Origin: Paramarasmius palmivorus
Taxonomy: Eukaryota; Basidiomycota; Agaricomycetes; Agaricales; Marasmiaceae
Assembly: GCA_037176845.1 (NCBI GenBank)
Contig: JAYKXP010000019.1
Span: 703,111 to 767,110 of the forward strand
Direction of reading: 5' to 3'
Length of the DNA stretch: 64,000 nucleotides
Positions 23,709 through 35,125 of the stretch are shown here, one piece after another (position 1 is the stretch's first letter; every line of letters starts with the position of its first letter). The notes beneath the pieces were generated by a model. The model was not told where the DNA came from. It saw only the letters and a program-made list of their open reading frames with translations, and made no database searches. Both the position numbers and the translations under genes were made by a program.

Positions 23709-25288
23709 TTAGTAAAGATAATGATCAAAGATATGCTCCTCAAAGTCGTCGCTCGAGAAACCTTCGCCATCGTTGTCATCACAGCCCCGCATCCGGCAAT
23801 GCGACCTGCTTGGATAATGGACATCGTTAAGGTGCATTCTCAGCCTATCCCGACTACCGAACCCGATCCCTGCGTTGTTGGAGCATCCAGGGATGCGACA
23901 GTTCCACCTTCTTCGAGAGTCTTCCCGAGCGTGACAGGTAAGGATGTGATCAATGACTTCTTCGGTTGTATCGAATTCTGGGCAGTTTTGATGAATGGGT
24001 TCTTGAGATCGAGGTAGGCTATACCTGGCCAAGTTATGAGCATTGATCAGTGGGAGCTCAAAGGAAACATACCGGAATGTGAATGGCCGACTGGGTAGCT
24101 GGACAGTAGGGGTTGGCCGTTGCGATCTGGAAAGACAGCTGGCGTCAGAGAATAGTAAATGGCATTTAGAATGCAAAACTTGCCTGAGGGGTAGTAGATT
24201 AGACGTTTCTCCGGCGGTAGATGGTCCAAGAAGGCGTGTCCTGAAACAGAGAACATTAGCATCGACGGTGTGTAAGGGATAGAGTTTACTCACAATCGTT
24301 GGAGACGTATTGCTGATGCAGTGTTCGGCACATGCTGCTGTCCATTGTTTTCACCAGAAACCCTGGCGCCATTCTGCCTTTGGCTGAAGGGCATCATTGT
24401 ACCCGAATGAGCCTCAGCTTGAGAACGCACAAGACGCGGCAGCGTAGGCGGTGCGTTTTCCCGAACGTAAGGATGACTGGATCTGTACAGAGCTTCTACC
24501 TGCAGCATGGCAAAATACATCCGACGAGCCAAGCTCAGAGGAGGAGTCTGAACCTCAGATCGGGGCACTCCTCCCGGGATATCAGACGGTACAAGAGCAA
24601 ATGACCGGGATGGAGGAGCTGGAGCCACAGGGCTGTTTGCAATTGAATGTCTTTCTACGGAATTCCTAGAGTGAACGTCAGCGAAAGCCCATTTAGGTAA
24701 TGACATTGACACAACATACATGGACATCGCAGAACCAGTAGGTGCCGAATCATCATGTGGGACCGGTACTTGGGGATTCACTACTTGGGGATTCACCACA
24801 TCTGTGGAACAAGCATTCGGACTAGATCCATGTCAGTGAAACCAAGGAAAAAGGGAGACGACCACTCACTCATTCACAGGTGGAACAGAGTGATAGTTTG
24901 CACCCGCCAGAATGGACACGTTCCTTCCTTCGCTACGGGTAGCTGGCGCTCAAAGTGAGTTTCTGTATCACAGTTGAACGGTAATGGGTCAGCGCACCTT
25001 GTTCCAATCGGGCTATAGGCACCGTGCCAATGAGCCGATTGTGCTCGACATGCGGCAAGCTATAATAGTTACCATTATCGTAGGCAGAATCGGTCACCCG
25101 GCCCTCATCCGATTGAATACTAGAATCAGAGAGGTGGTTTCTGCGTGTAGTGAGTTTTAAGAGGGGTATAATAATGAAGCATCCAACTTACACGGGGGAT
25201 GAACCATCGGTGTTACTGATGAGTGAGACAATTCAGCATTCTGGTGTTCCCATTGCACGGAAGAGGTTGCTTACTGCGAGTTAGACAT
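23709..25288 (-). CDS. finger protein with wide-spaced C2H2-like units (family member 3)
   Basis: Nine exons on the minus strand: 25288-25275, 25215-25192, 25140-24998, 24948-24870, 24821-24720, 24665-24294, 24240-24184, 24138-24073 and 24024-23709; 390 residues. Residues 1-285 are Ser/Asn/Pro-rich, including a tandem VNPQV VNPQV made by a 13-bp direct repeat near 24775-24800. The last exon has a first CPEFD-type unit ending H-x4-CH, then WNCRIPGC...H-x4-H and HCRMRGC...H-x3-H. Intron 7 (24139-24183) begins GCAAGT, a GC-AG intron after CAG. The first two exons are only 14 and 24 nt. The same C-terminal layout is found in five paralogues in the window. Confidence 0.75.
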
Positions 25289-26682
25289 TGCAGCGTATTA
25301 GCGAGGATGAAGAGGATACGAGAGGCGTTTGAGGTTGGTAAGGTGACGGCGCAGCCATATGTTGAAGCTGATTATATAGCCCTAGCGGCGCAGGACAATG
25401 GGATTGGGAAGAATAATAGGCCAGAATCCTGGACAAAGGAACGCCATAGGTAGCATGTTGGTGGCCCAAGCATTGGACTCGCGATGGAAGGGCCGTGGTA
25501 GCTTTTTCTGTTCGAGATGCTAGCAAAAGATGTGGCTGTTCGCATCCCGTCATACTACAAAGGCTTTTGGTCATTTCATGGTCGAGTGGAGCGGAGCGCC
25601 GGAGACGACATACCTGTAAGTTCGACTTCGTATACGATCTTATAAAAACTCCCGGGTGACAACGGAAGTTACAGGATTCTAGCGCAGATACGCAGGTAAT
25701 CGAAGGAACGTTCGTCAATCCCAAAATTAGACCTATTAGGTGCAGCCATAGCACATCTCGGTGGTAGTATTTTGGAAGGTGGAGTATCGCATATCTTGAA
25801 AGTTGCGGGGTCTCTGGCGTAGATTATGGATACGATGTGCTGGACGGCAAGCCTAGCAATTTACCACAGTATCAGTATCATCGAGATAGGCTGGAAAAAG
25901 GCTATTTAACGCACACAGGAAGCTCCACAGGCCAAACCCCAACTGACACCCAACACGACGAAACCACCCTCTCTTGCCGAAGCCGGAAATACTAAACGAT
26001 GGTTCGTACGGGAATTCGAGCTTGTTTCCTAAGGGATAATGTCAGTATTTAGGCCAGCTATACCAAGTAGACTTGCCCACCAATATGGATATTTCACCCA
26101 ACAGAACTCAGTCAGGTCGAAGAAAGTAGGCGATATATATGTGGGGATTCTTCATTATGATTTCTGTTTGCTTGCTGGATGGATCGCTGCAAGAAAACAT
26201 TTTTCTTGTTTAAAAAAATGAGTGTACATCTTTGCACGACAGCTGGACCGACACACCTCCGGGCCCAACAGCGAGTTCCATGGGAGATACCGAATAGCCT
26301 ATTACTGGTAGTGGTTTCCCTTCAACGTAACTTGAACAAGAGGAGACTATAAATCTTAAAGAAAGACAGCAGGGCAGGGGAAACTTGATGGTGCATCTCT
26401 GACTCGGGTCCTGCCAGTGCGAAGACGTAAATTTGCGCACACGTGGCTATCGTATGATAAGCGTCGAGAACCCAAATGCAGCCACTCTTCCATGGCATTA
26501 GACGTGATATCCACAAAGCTAGAGTAGATAGGTTCAACAGAAAGAATATAACTGAGTCTTTAAAGTGGGCATTTACGACCAGCGATACGATACCCGTTAA
26601 TAATCAGTAAGGAAAATTAAAATATCCCGTGGAGGAAGAGAAGGAAGTCTAACAGTGCCAAGCCTAGAATCACCCCGAATCC
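25289..26682. other. intergenic
   Basis: 1.4 kb upstream of finger gene 3 and downstream of finger gene 4. Open frames overlap on opposite strands (25223-25453 plus, 25281-25754 minus) and neither has support. No repeat or RNA gene was recognised. Confidence 0.4.
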
Positions 26683-28735
26683 CTACATTTTGGACTTCTT
26701 CTGACCTAGCGCCCTCATTTCAGCAGCGTGTACCTTCGAACCATCTTTAACACCGTGTTCATCCGCGAGATGCTTCTTCAAGTCGCGCCACTTCTTGAAT
26801 CCTTCCCCTCCATCCCTATGATTGCGTGTGCAACCTCCCCAGAAACAGTTGAACTGTCCCTTCGCAGGATTTTTGGCACGGTGGACAATAGTGATATGCG
26901 ACATACGGCCGACTTCATCGTCGGACCCTAGAGCGCAAAAGCTTGAACGACGAAGGGACCAGTGGCAGGCGTACTTTGTCGATGCGCCTATCCCAGATTG
27001 CTCTTCCAGTACTAAGGAAGGCTTCGACATCGTTGAATCGATTGTTGTCTTTGCGGAACCAGACGCTCGCTTAGCACTGCGTGCCGTGCGTTCGTCTGAA
27101 TCATCCGTTGCACGAGCACGCTTTTTGCCGGCTTTGGCGGAAGTAGAAGCTACTTGCGAGCTGGAACTGAAGAGGCTTATGAGAAGAATAGGCATAGCAT
27201 AAAAGGAAGTGACCTGGGGGACACCGGAGTATTATCAGTTTTGTTAGTGTTCAAAGATATACGAGTCCTACAAATGAGATCGTGAACATGGGTGTATAAA
27301 TCAGGGAAAAGCTCTAGAGGCCTCACCGTTTTCGAGTCCGTGATTTACACGGGCGAGCCCTGAACTTGTGAACGTTGTTATCTTGCTCAGGAACGAAAGG
27401 ACCTGACCCCGACTGAGGAGCGTTCTGCTGAGAAATTGACACGTTCTGTGGGGGAGAAGCGCATTCTCGAGGCAGCTGTCTTGGGTATTGAACGGTATGA
27501 TGCTGTTGTGGTTGTGATGGCGGATCCACTAACACTTGCTGTCCGCAAAGTGAAGCATCCTGCTGATCAAAGGGAGGTTGACCTAGGAAATTCGTGGCCT
27601 GGGGGATTTGCAGCCCACATCCACTTTGATCATCCCGGATATCGAGAGGTGCGTCAAAAGTGTTGTTTGGTAGGTAGCCGTAGCCCGACGCTGGTAATGC
27701 TTCGAGGCTGGATGACGGAATCTCCGCTGGCGGTACCCAAGGTACATTTTGATAGTACGCTTGGTCCACCTGTGATTGAGGAAGTGGAACGTTGAAGAAA
27801 GGATCTTCGTACAAGCCACTTGAAGGCAAAACATTCGTAGGCGGCGTAAGATAAGGAATCGAATATCCGTTATCATGAGGTGCCGGAAACGTGGAAGATG
27901 TATAGGGCTCCAACGGGATTGGTGCCACTACTGGCGGATTTGGTTGGTATGGACCTTCGAACGTGGTCATGGAAGTTAGGAAAGGATGTCCGAAAACGGA
28001 AGCGTCCACAGCGTCGTTTGGGATAGGTATCACAGAACCATTGTGTCTTGACGCTTCGCTTGGAAGAGTCGCGGCATTGTCAACGTATGTTGGTATAGTA
28101 ATCGATGAAAGAGTATCAACAGTAGCAGCTGAAGCTTGCTCGGGATCAAAAGCTCCAGCACCGGTGCCACTTGCGAAGGTGGCCAAGTCATTGTCGCCTG
28201 TCAGATGTGATATCGCCGATGCTGCAGTCGAGTTAGCGGATAAGGAGAGCGATTGGAGGGGGTGTTGGGCTGCAATATCGAGCGCTAAGCCACCGCTTGG
28301 TTTCATTTGTAAGGACTCCACAAAATCCTCGAAAGATGGGCCCATGAAGTTTTCGACAGTACCGTGCCTGTGCGAAAGCCTACTTAGTACCTGCCACAGA
28401 CTGAGGTCAAAGAACTTACCCGTCCTCCGTTTCGAAGCCCTGCGATCCTATGTTTCCGAGTAGAGCATCCAACCATTCTCCGGCTAGGTAATCGATGAGT
28501 AACAACTCTGCGAAAGGATAGACGTCAGAAACTCGCTCACCACTTTGATGTGTTCCTTGCGTTTCTCCTGTGCCTACTGTTTGTGCCCCGGTATCTAAAC
28601 TCCCTTCGACGATGCCATTCTCTTCGAACCCCTTCAAAATCCTCTCAATGTCTTCTATGTCGAAATTCCTAGAGAAAAGCCGCGTCAATGTCTTACAAAC
28701 GATCGAGTGGCAAGTTCAACTTACGTGCCAGACAT
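26683..28735 (-). CDS. two-finger C2H2-like protein with long disordered body (family member 4)
   Basis: Five exons on the minus strand: 28735-28725, 28668-28420, 28367-27327, 27267-27214 and 27166-26683; 612 residues. The N-terminus (MSGTNFDIEDIERILKGFEE) is helical and acidic. The long exon 3 is rich in Pro, Gln, Ser and Asn, as in transcriptional activators. A nuclear-localisation-like stretch (KAGKKRARATDD, RSAKRASG) precedes the C-terminal pair: CHWSLRRSSFC...H-x4-H (about 517-545) and CFWGGC...H-x4-H (about 562-595). The first exon encodes only three and two-thirds codons. Likely a nuclear DNA-binding protein, inferred from composition and fingers; no target is known. Confidence 0.75.
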
Positions 28736-29919
28736 GTCGAACAAGCCAAAATTACTAAAACTCAAAGACGTCAGAATTGGGTGAAGTGCGAGTAGTGGCT
28801 TATACCGACTTTTCGTGAGCCATTGAAGAATTAGAGTGCGTAGGAATGGAAGTAGGAAAGTGGGAGGAAGAAACGAGGATGTAACGCGTGACCGTTCCTC
28901 TATTTCGGCGGACAATAGGTCGTCGGCGAGTCACCCGCAGCACCTCCGAAAAGTCCAACAAAGCGCAACTTTCAAGCTACCAACAGCTAGAGATTTTAGC
29001 TCTCGAATGCCTTAGCATCGGCAGACATAGCTCTGGCTAGGTATCCGATAGAGCTCATCTTAACCTTGCGTGGCATCACCAGCTAGTTGCGACAGGCACA
29101 ACTATTCAGCTATTAGCTGAAAACCAACAGCTAGGCTTGAAATGCCACACCTGACTGACGCCGGCCGAGGCTGCTCTTAATACTTCGTACTGATCACCAA
29201 TTCGATTCTATAGCACTGAACTATACCCTAACGTATACATATTCGAATCAGCAACACAAACAAAACAAGCTGAAGGAGACGTTTGAATACCTTGTAGGTA
29301 TGTCCTCCTTCAGCATCTTGCACCAAAAGTACTCTTTACACAGTTCCAACGTAGGCTACTACCCAATATACAGTACTGCAATACTAAAACGAACGATGAA
29401 AGTTATCATGAGCTGTTCTTCAGATAAAGACTACATCTGGCATACCTGTCAAGTGGCATTCCATTGTAGCATACCGGACCCGCGCTTGGAGAGAACGTCA
29501 GCTTCAAGAAAGTAGATACGACAGGATAGCGTACCCCATTCAACTGACTCGAGGGTATCCATAAACCAACAAACTTGAGCACCGGAGAAGCATAGAATAC
29601 TTCGGGCTATCACCACTTCTGGCCATTATGTACGATCCGGAAATCTCATCGAGGCACCTTTCCGCTTGAGATAGCGAACGGCTAGGTTAATCGGTTATTC
29701 TAAGTATATTGCTGGCGGAGGAACCTTGCGAAGCCTTCACCGACAAGAAGCATCGGTTATGCAGCAGTTCTGTGTGCCGTCTGGAGTAGGCTTGCACAGA
29801 CGCTGGGTTGTCTCATCAAAGTACCGACGAGACGTACTATACACAAACGTCAGCTTCTCGTTCCACATGACAAGCATTTACGATGACTGACCCAGAGAAG
29901 ATCCACGATATGATCTGAA
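28736..29919. other. intergenic
   Basis: Promoter side of finger gene 4, then AT-rich DNA without supportable frames. Confidence 0.4.
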
Positions 29920-30222
29920 CTATGATTCTATCTCGAATAACCGGGCGCGATTTCCAGGAGGAAAGATCGCGTATTCTGCGCAGAGAGGACACGGGCGCAC
30001 CGGCTCGTCTGACATGGCGCAGGTACTTTGAACGGCTGTGTCTGCAGGTGAGAATCGGGGCAGACAAGTCAATTCTGGTCTGTGAAAGAGCATCAGCTCA
30101 CCATTCTCGACGAAGCAAGTTTTGAAGAACACGTACTGCTTGTTGTCTACCACATCCTGATGGTAGTAACTGCCTTCATGCAATAACCTGGCGCATCTGA
30201 AAGACGGCATACCAGCGGTCAT
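29920..30222 (-). CDS. small hypothetical protein
   Basis: An ATG frame of 100 codons with convincing amino-acid composition and a CPLC motif near the C-terminus (PCPLCAEYAIF). An internal stretch starting GTGAGC and ending CTGCAG is exactly 60 nt, so it could be a spliced intron or be translated, giving 80 or 100 residues. No signal peptide or known domain is seen. It stands alone in a gene-poor stretch and may be a fragment of a decayed gene. Confidence 0.3.
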   Translation of the reverse strand: MTAGMPSFRCARLLHEGSYYHQDVVDNKQYVFFKTCFVENGELMLFHRPELTCLPRFSPADTAVQSTCAMSDEPVRPCPLCAEYAIFPPGNRARLFEIES

Positions 30223-31582
30223 GAATAAGTCTTCATCCGGGAAAGAGCCATGTATCGATTACAGTCGTTGCCTGATATACGGTTTTGCTAGTGGAGGATC
30301 CTGCGCATGAAACCGGTTTGCTCATTAGGTTGACGTCGGCCGCGAACGACACGTAGAGTTCGGAGAAGAAACTTTCGCGAGGCGAGCCTTATCCTGGCAT
30401 AGGACACCGAGTATGGTTCCGAGAGGATGCTTTCGTGGTTCACTGTTCTTTGCGTCGTCTTCTTTAATGGTTCATGGAACATGGAGAACTGTGAATGGTG
30501 TCCTGCTGTAAATCAGATCAGTCGTCGTGTCTGATGAAAAGAGGCACACTGCGTACTGGACTTTTGCTGCTACTCATGAGCTGGCACACCTTCTCACCGT
30601 GCGCTGGACAATCCGACGGACTAATTGCTGGTTGCTTAACGGGTGATACTCCGACCCAAATTTCAATGCGAACGGGACACCAAACCTATCGTTATAGGAT
30701 GGAAAACGTGTGTAGTGTCGTCTGTCGTTGCAATGGCCAACAGGTGGGTTTATCTTGAGATGGCTTCTTGTTCCCGTTCTTTGCAGCTTTACGCAGATCA
30801 CCCTAAAGGAATAGTAGCTTTAGCCTATCATGTTTCAGGCACCTCAGCGCGTATACAACTCACCTGAGCTTTCCTGCTATCCGATGAGCTGGCATGCACC
30901 CTCCTCTATCCCTGGCTTTTCACAAAACGACAGGGACCAAAAGTGGTCGGATAGTCTTCAAATTATCGCAGGGAGAGCCCCAGAAACGATGGGCCTAGAG
31001 GTTCTTCCACGAGGGAAAAATCCATGGGGCATTTGACGATCTAGATTTCATGTTAGTATCCATGGGCTTTGCCTAGAAAAGATGCGGGTACGCACATGCA
31101 TAATAGCCTTGACTTCTATGATTCTCCACGAGCCACTGTAATTTCGGTAGCAGGAGAAAAAAGGGAGAAACTGGGATATCGATGCCAGAGGGTTGATAGA
31201 GGGCGGAGGAACCACTGTGTCTCAGGCGCCTTATCTTCGCTCTTGTGTGTAATATGTTCCACCCTATAACCGGAGAAAAGGAGAACTCGGATTTGTAACG
31301 AAGAGCCTCATAGAGGAGTTTGAACTAGAGGCCAATATCAATGTCGGATGGAAAGCAACGCGTCAGACGAAAGGGCGCTTATGCCGGCACCTCAAACCAA
31401 CGGCGTTGTACATGTGCCATCATTCCCAAGTTGATACATGTAATACATACTGTACAGAATCTGTGCGCTAGAAAAACATTGCGACAAAGAATCGAAAGCA
31501 GTAACAATTATACAGGATTTAACGGAGAATGCTACCTCTGGTTGGTTCCAAAAAACGAGTCGGGTCCATCATCGACGCATCA
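30223..31582. other. intergenic
   Basis: Several short open frames on both strands (for example 30495-30758 plus, with a hydrophobic LLLLL stretch) without splice partners or recognisable domains. Nothing accepted. Confidence 0.4.
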
Positions 31583-32765
31583 TCATTGACAAGTCGGATG
31601 AAGAATCCGTATAGTAACTCTCTGCCCATCGATTCCCAATGGATGCGTCGTATCATCTTCTCTAACAAGAATATTGATGAATCCACCGCAACAGCTTCCT
31701 TTCCCTGTCTGCAAAGGCGTACACAAGCACGAAAATAGCAGTTCCCCGTCTCGACATCGCGAGGTAAATGGATGCGGGTTTTCGAGGCTGCAAAATCGTT
31801 CATTTAAAGAAAGCTAAACCCATCAAAGTTGCAACTTACTCAAAGCGTATAGCTCCAATCTGCGTCATATACCTTGCAACCGCCATTGCTCTGTCATGTC
31901 CCAAAAGTTGCGGATCCGCGACAAGCCAATAGCACCCACTGAATCGAACCTTACTCTCTTCTAGAGAACCAAGAAATCGCAGCAGTCTATCTAGACTTTG
32001 ATACTCCTGTGTAGGGAACGTTCAGCAGGGTACGGATAGAGAATAATTCTTGTCTCTTACCACTTCAGCAGCACTCTCCTGCTTCAATCGTTTCCAATAC
32101 TCTAGATTGCGCGTTTCCTCCTCTTTCTGCTTCTGGCACTTGGCACACCTTGCACCATACTCGTCCTTCCACGGTACCAAGAATCGCTCACGGCATTTGG
32201 GTTCGGCACATTTCGTCAGGACACAAGTGCAAGGAACAAGTTGGTGACAAGTCTGGCAGGTTGAGTGTATCTTCGGCGCGTTGTTTGTAGTTTCATCCGT
32301 CGTCGTCCCAATCTTGGCTTGAGTCTGTTTTTGTCCTCCCTGCCGCCTGGCGCGACAATCCGAGCACCTGACACACCCTTTCGGCCCACGGAATGGTTGG
32401 TCGCAATCTTTGCATCTAGGACGTTCCGAGTCTTTCTCTTTCCGTTTTTTTACCCGGCAGTTGGGGCACCGAACGCATCCCTTGTTCCCGTGTGACATGC
32501 TGTCGAATGCAGCCGAACAATCTAGACATTGAGTTGCCTTCGACGGGTCTTTAATGGCGATATCCCTGACCAGAAAGTACAAATCAAATACCTTTACATC
32601 CCTGTCTGGCTGATTCCTCGCCTTGCTCCGGCACTTCTCACACCTTGCATACCCATATCGAACTAACGTTCCGCATTCTTTACATGGCCTTCGGGAAGCC
32701 GATGTCTCCTTGGGTTCAGGATTGGAGGATATCTCGGATTCGGTTTTGGATTGGATCAGAGTCAT
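31583..32765 (-). CDS. multi-module mini zinc-ribbon protein with conserved C-terminal domain
   Basis: Three exons on the minus strand: 32765-32061, 32006-31840 and 31787-31583; 358 residues. Four Cys modules in order: CKEC-x10-CEKCR (28-46); CLDC-x13-CVRC-x2-CR (80-104); CKDC-x9-CVRC-x2-CR (118-138); and a degenerate Cys-rich unit with CQTC, CTC, KCAEPKC and CAKC (about 165-215). The C-terminal 120 residues repeat the domain of the 16.8-kb gene: KVRFSGCYWLVAD, an AR-x9-G-x2-F helix, CLC, CCGGFINILV, DD, HPLGIDGQRVTIRILHP. Start chosen at the first ATG, since the frame upstream lacks one. Zinc binding is very likely; the partner and role are unknown. Confidence 0.75.
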
Positions 32766-33256
32766 GGAGAAGTCAAAGGAAGGATGGAAACGAACATGAG
32801 TGTCGACAGAAAAGAGATTGAGCACCACGTGGCTGTCAAACTCGACGCGAAACGTCACGTACACCTGTTGCGTTACTTTCCCCTATCCGAAATGTGATTT
32901 CGCTGATCCGCGTGTATTCTCTCAGTATTCACATCTTCCTGTTAGATAGTAATGTTCCTGTTATTCCGTGTACGGTAATTCGTAGTACATGTTTATGAAT
33001 GCGTGCAGAGCAAATAAGTGTCCGAGTCAAATAGATATAATGGGAAAGGGAGGTGTCCAAAAGGTCTGAGGTATCGCGTAGAGATGAAAGTGTAGGTATC
33101 GCAAGCGTCGATGTATGCATAAGATAAGGTGACTGAGCGATGAAACGATGTGAATAGGTAAAAAAAAGGGGGTTAACGCAAAGGCACGAAATGAAAACAA
33201 CATCCCAATCACAGCCCAGGACAATCGAAAGACAACGAACGCCTTTATCAAGCCAA
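32766..33256. other. intergenic
   Basis: Promoter of the zinc-ribbon gene and 3' flank of finger gene 5. No feature recognised. Confidence 0.4.
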
Positions 33257-34523
33257 TCATTCGTCGCGTGGCACGAGAATAGGCTGCCAGTTTTTCCTAA
33301 TACCAGGCTCCTTTTCGATGTGTCGAATTATATTCGTGCGATTATACGCATAGCCCTGTGAGCTCCCCTTGCCTTTGCGCTTCTTGTCGCATAAATCCCA
33401 CTGTTCTGTGTCCTCGTCCCACTTCAACCATCTACAGTCCCATCGACCATACTGGTTCAGTTTTGACTTATTGAGAAAATTGTGACTCTTTTCGAGATGA
33501 GCAACAAGATCCTTGAACGAATCAAGAACTTGTCCACAAATATTCCATTGTGCATCATGGGTCTCAAAGCCCCATCTGCACTGAATACAATCGTCACTTT
33601 CCAGAGGCCTTTGGATAGAAGAGTGAGATCTAAAGATAGTGGTATGAGAGAGGCATACATGATTTCGGAACAAAATACGCACGAAGGTCCTGCGCTTACC
33701 GCTGCAGGCAAAATTGAGTCTCCTGCATCGAGTATGTGATCAATCGGTGCCATTGAATCGACTGCGTGATATGTCGATTCATCGTGCTGTGTTGGGACTA
33801 CATCACACACACCAATGGGATTGGGAGCGGTATGGTTCCAGTGGTACAATGTGTTCGGGTCAGCGTGATTGTGGCTCCAACAGACACCCATGTAACTTGG
33901 TATAGTCCCCTCGAACAAATCATGAGAGTGAAAGTTTTCTTCGGCCTGATTTTGGTAAAGGCCGGTGGAAGTCGGTAACTCGTGCGATTTCGAGGGAGTA
34001 GGCAAGTTTGTGCGGAGTGAATCTTCAACACGGTTGGTACGAAAAGGTTGGCAATATCTTTCGCCCAGTGCACTTGCAATAACGCTCCAATCTCGACCAT
34101 GTTGAAGCTCTTCCATGTGCGCTCGCTTTACGCACTTTGAGATACACTCTTCCCCATCTGCAGAAGTAGTTGAGCGTGTTATGAATGCTGAAAATTAGAT
34201 AGAAGTCGCACCATTTCCATCCAGATCATCTGCTTTTCGCTTTCCCTTCCCTTTTGGTGTTGTCTCGTCTTCGCTCATCGTCAACTCGCCTTGAATAGGA
34301 ACGAGCGTCGTGTTGCTGGATACTTGAGACAAGCTATCCTCATCGACAGGTAGCAAGGAGCTATGACAAGTCATTGTAAGCATCCGTTGTATATGAATAT
34401 CGAAGAAACAGCGACTCACTTTTGTGGAGAACTGGGAGTAATGAACGATTACTCGGTTAGGCTCCAAGCGTTATTGGATACAAATCAATAAATGACGCAC
34501 CTTTCTGTATTCTTAGAGGACAT
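33257..34523 (-). CDS. two-finger C2H2-like protein (family member 5)
   Basis: Five exons on the minus strand: 34523-34501, 34431-34420, 34360-34212, 34157-33683 and 33629-33257; 343 residues. Exon 2 is only 12 nt. The protein carries KGKGKRKADDLD, a nuclear-signal-like block shared almost exactly with the paralogue at 38.9 kb, and the first four introns fall at the same codon phases in both. The last exon holds two finger-like units with wide Cys spacing: CRWGF...C then H-x4-H (about 234-265), and WDCRWLKWDE...LCDKK then H (about 285-320). It is divergently oriented from the BTB gene at 37.2 kb. The donor of intron 4 is GTGCGT at 33682; the nearby GTAAGC gives the wrong phase. Confidence 0.75.
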
Positions 34524-34640
34524 CGTGAGTCGTAGATAAGTGAAGAGTCTACGATTGGTGAGGGTTGAAGGTTGGATTCATTGAGAGGTCTGCGCGGATG
34601 TCATGTTCCCGTTTGCTCGGCTAACACGAGCGTTTACCAG

Positions 34641-34662
34641 TCCTTTGTTGATTCGGCCAAGA
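34641..34662 (-). promoter_or_regulatory. conserved upstream element, copy 2
   Basis: TCCTTTGTTGATTCGGCCAA plus GA, 118 bases upstream of the start at 34523. It differs by one base from copy 1 at 21311. Sequence on both sides also resembles the region before finger gene 6, so here it sits inside a larger duplicated promoter. Confidence 0.55.
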
Positions 34663-34696
34663 ACTTTATGAGGTTATTGCTGAGTGCAGTCTTGAG

Positions 34697-35125
34697 CCTT
34701 CTGCTCAAAACATTTCAAAACATTGCTAGAATTACCAGCAATAACCTTGACCAGCCCTTTGATTCACAGCCAATATACATCTCAAGTCAAGGAATATTCG
34801 TCGGGACTCAAGTTGGTACAAACGTATGTCCAAGACACTCCATCCTCCCTACAATTCGCCGACGACCTTGTAACAAGAGTGAGTGTATATAGTACTGCTT
34901 TGTCCGTTGAGTCTCATCGTTGACTTGACGGTACCTAACTCGTCAAATACCAGATCCATGGTGCACTGTGCAGTCCAATGTCTATAGCCTTTCGTCAAAC
35001 TTCTAGATGAAGCCACTTTGGCACGGAATTCTTACATTCAGCAACTGCTGCCCAATGCCACGAGGTATTTGGACCTGGAAAAACCTAATTATCCTGTCAT
35101 TCCCGAGAACAAGATGACTTGCTGA
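34697..35125 (+). pseudogene. 3' fragment of an unidentified gene
   Basis: Two exons in phase: 34697-34878 with a GTGAGT donor, and 34988-35125 after a CTATAG acceptor, ending in TGA. The joined frame (SSLQFADDLVTR then PFVKLLDEATLARNS to VIPENKMTC) is fluent coding sequence of about 106 codons, but no start or 5' exon exists. The upstream side is directly the promoter of finger gene 5, with a TGA in frame. It looks like the tail of a gene left behind by rearrangement. Confidence 0.35.

Noticed and set aside
25281..25754. Minus-strand frame with a hydrophobic N-terminus like a signal peptide
   Set aside because: Begins at GTG with no ATG and overlaps the first exon of finger gene 3 in another frame.
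30495..30758. 87-codon plus-strand ATG frame with a Leu run
   Set aside because: The hydrophobic stretch is too far from the start for a normal signal peptide and no further support was found.
33677..33688. GTAAGC donor for intron 4 of finger gene 5 near 33700
   Set aside because: Strong-looking signal, but it gives the wrong phase for the finger exon; GTGCGT at 33682 gives the right phase and matches the paralogue.
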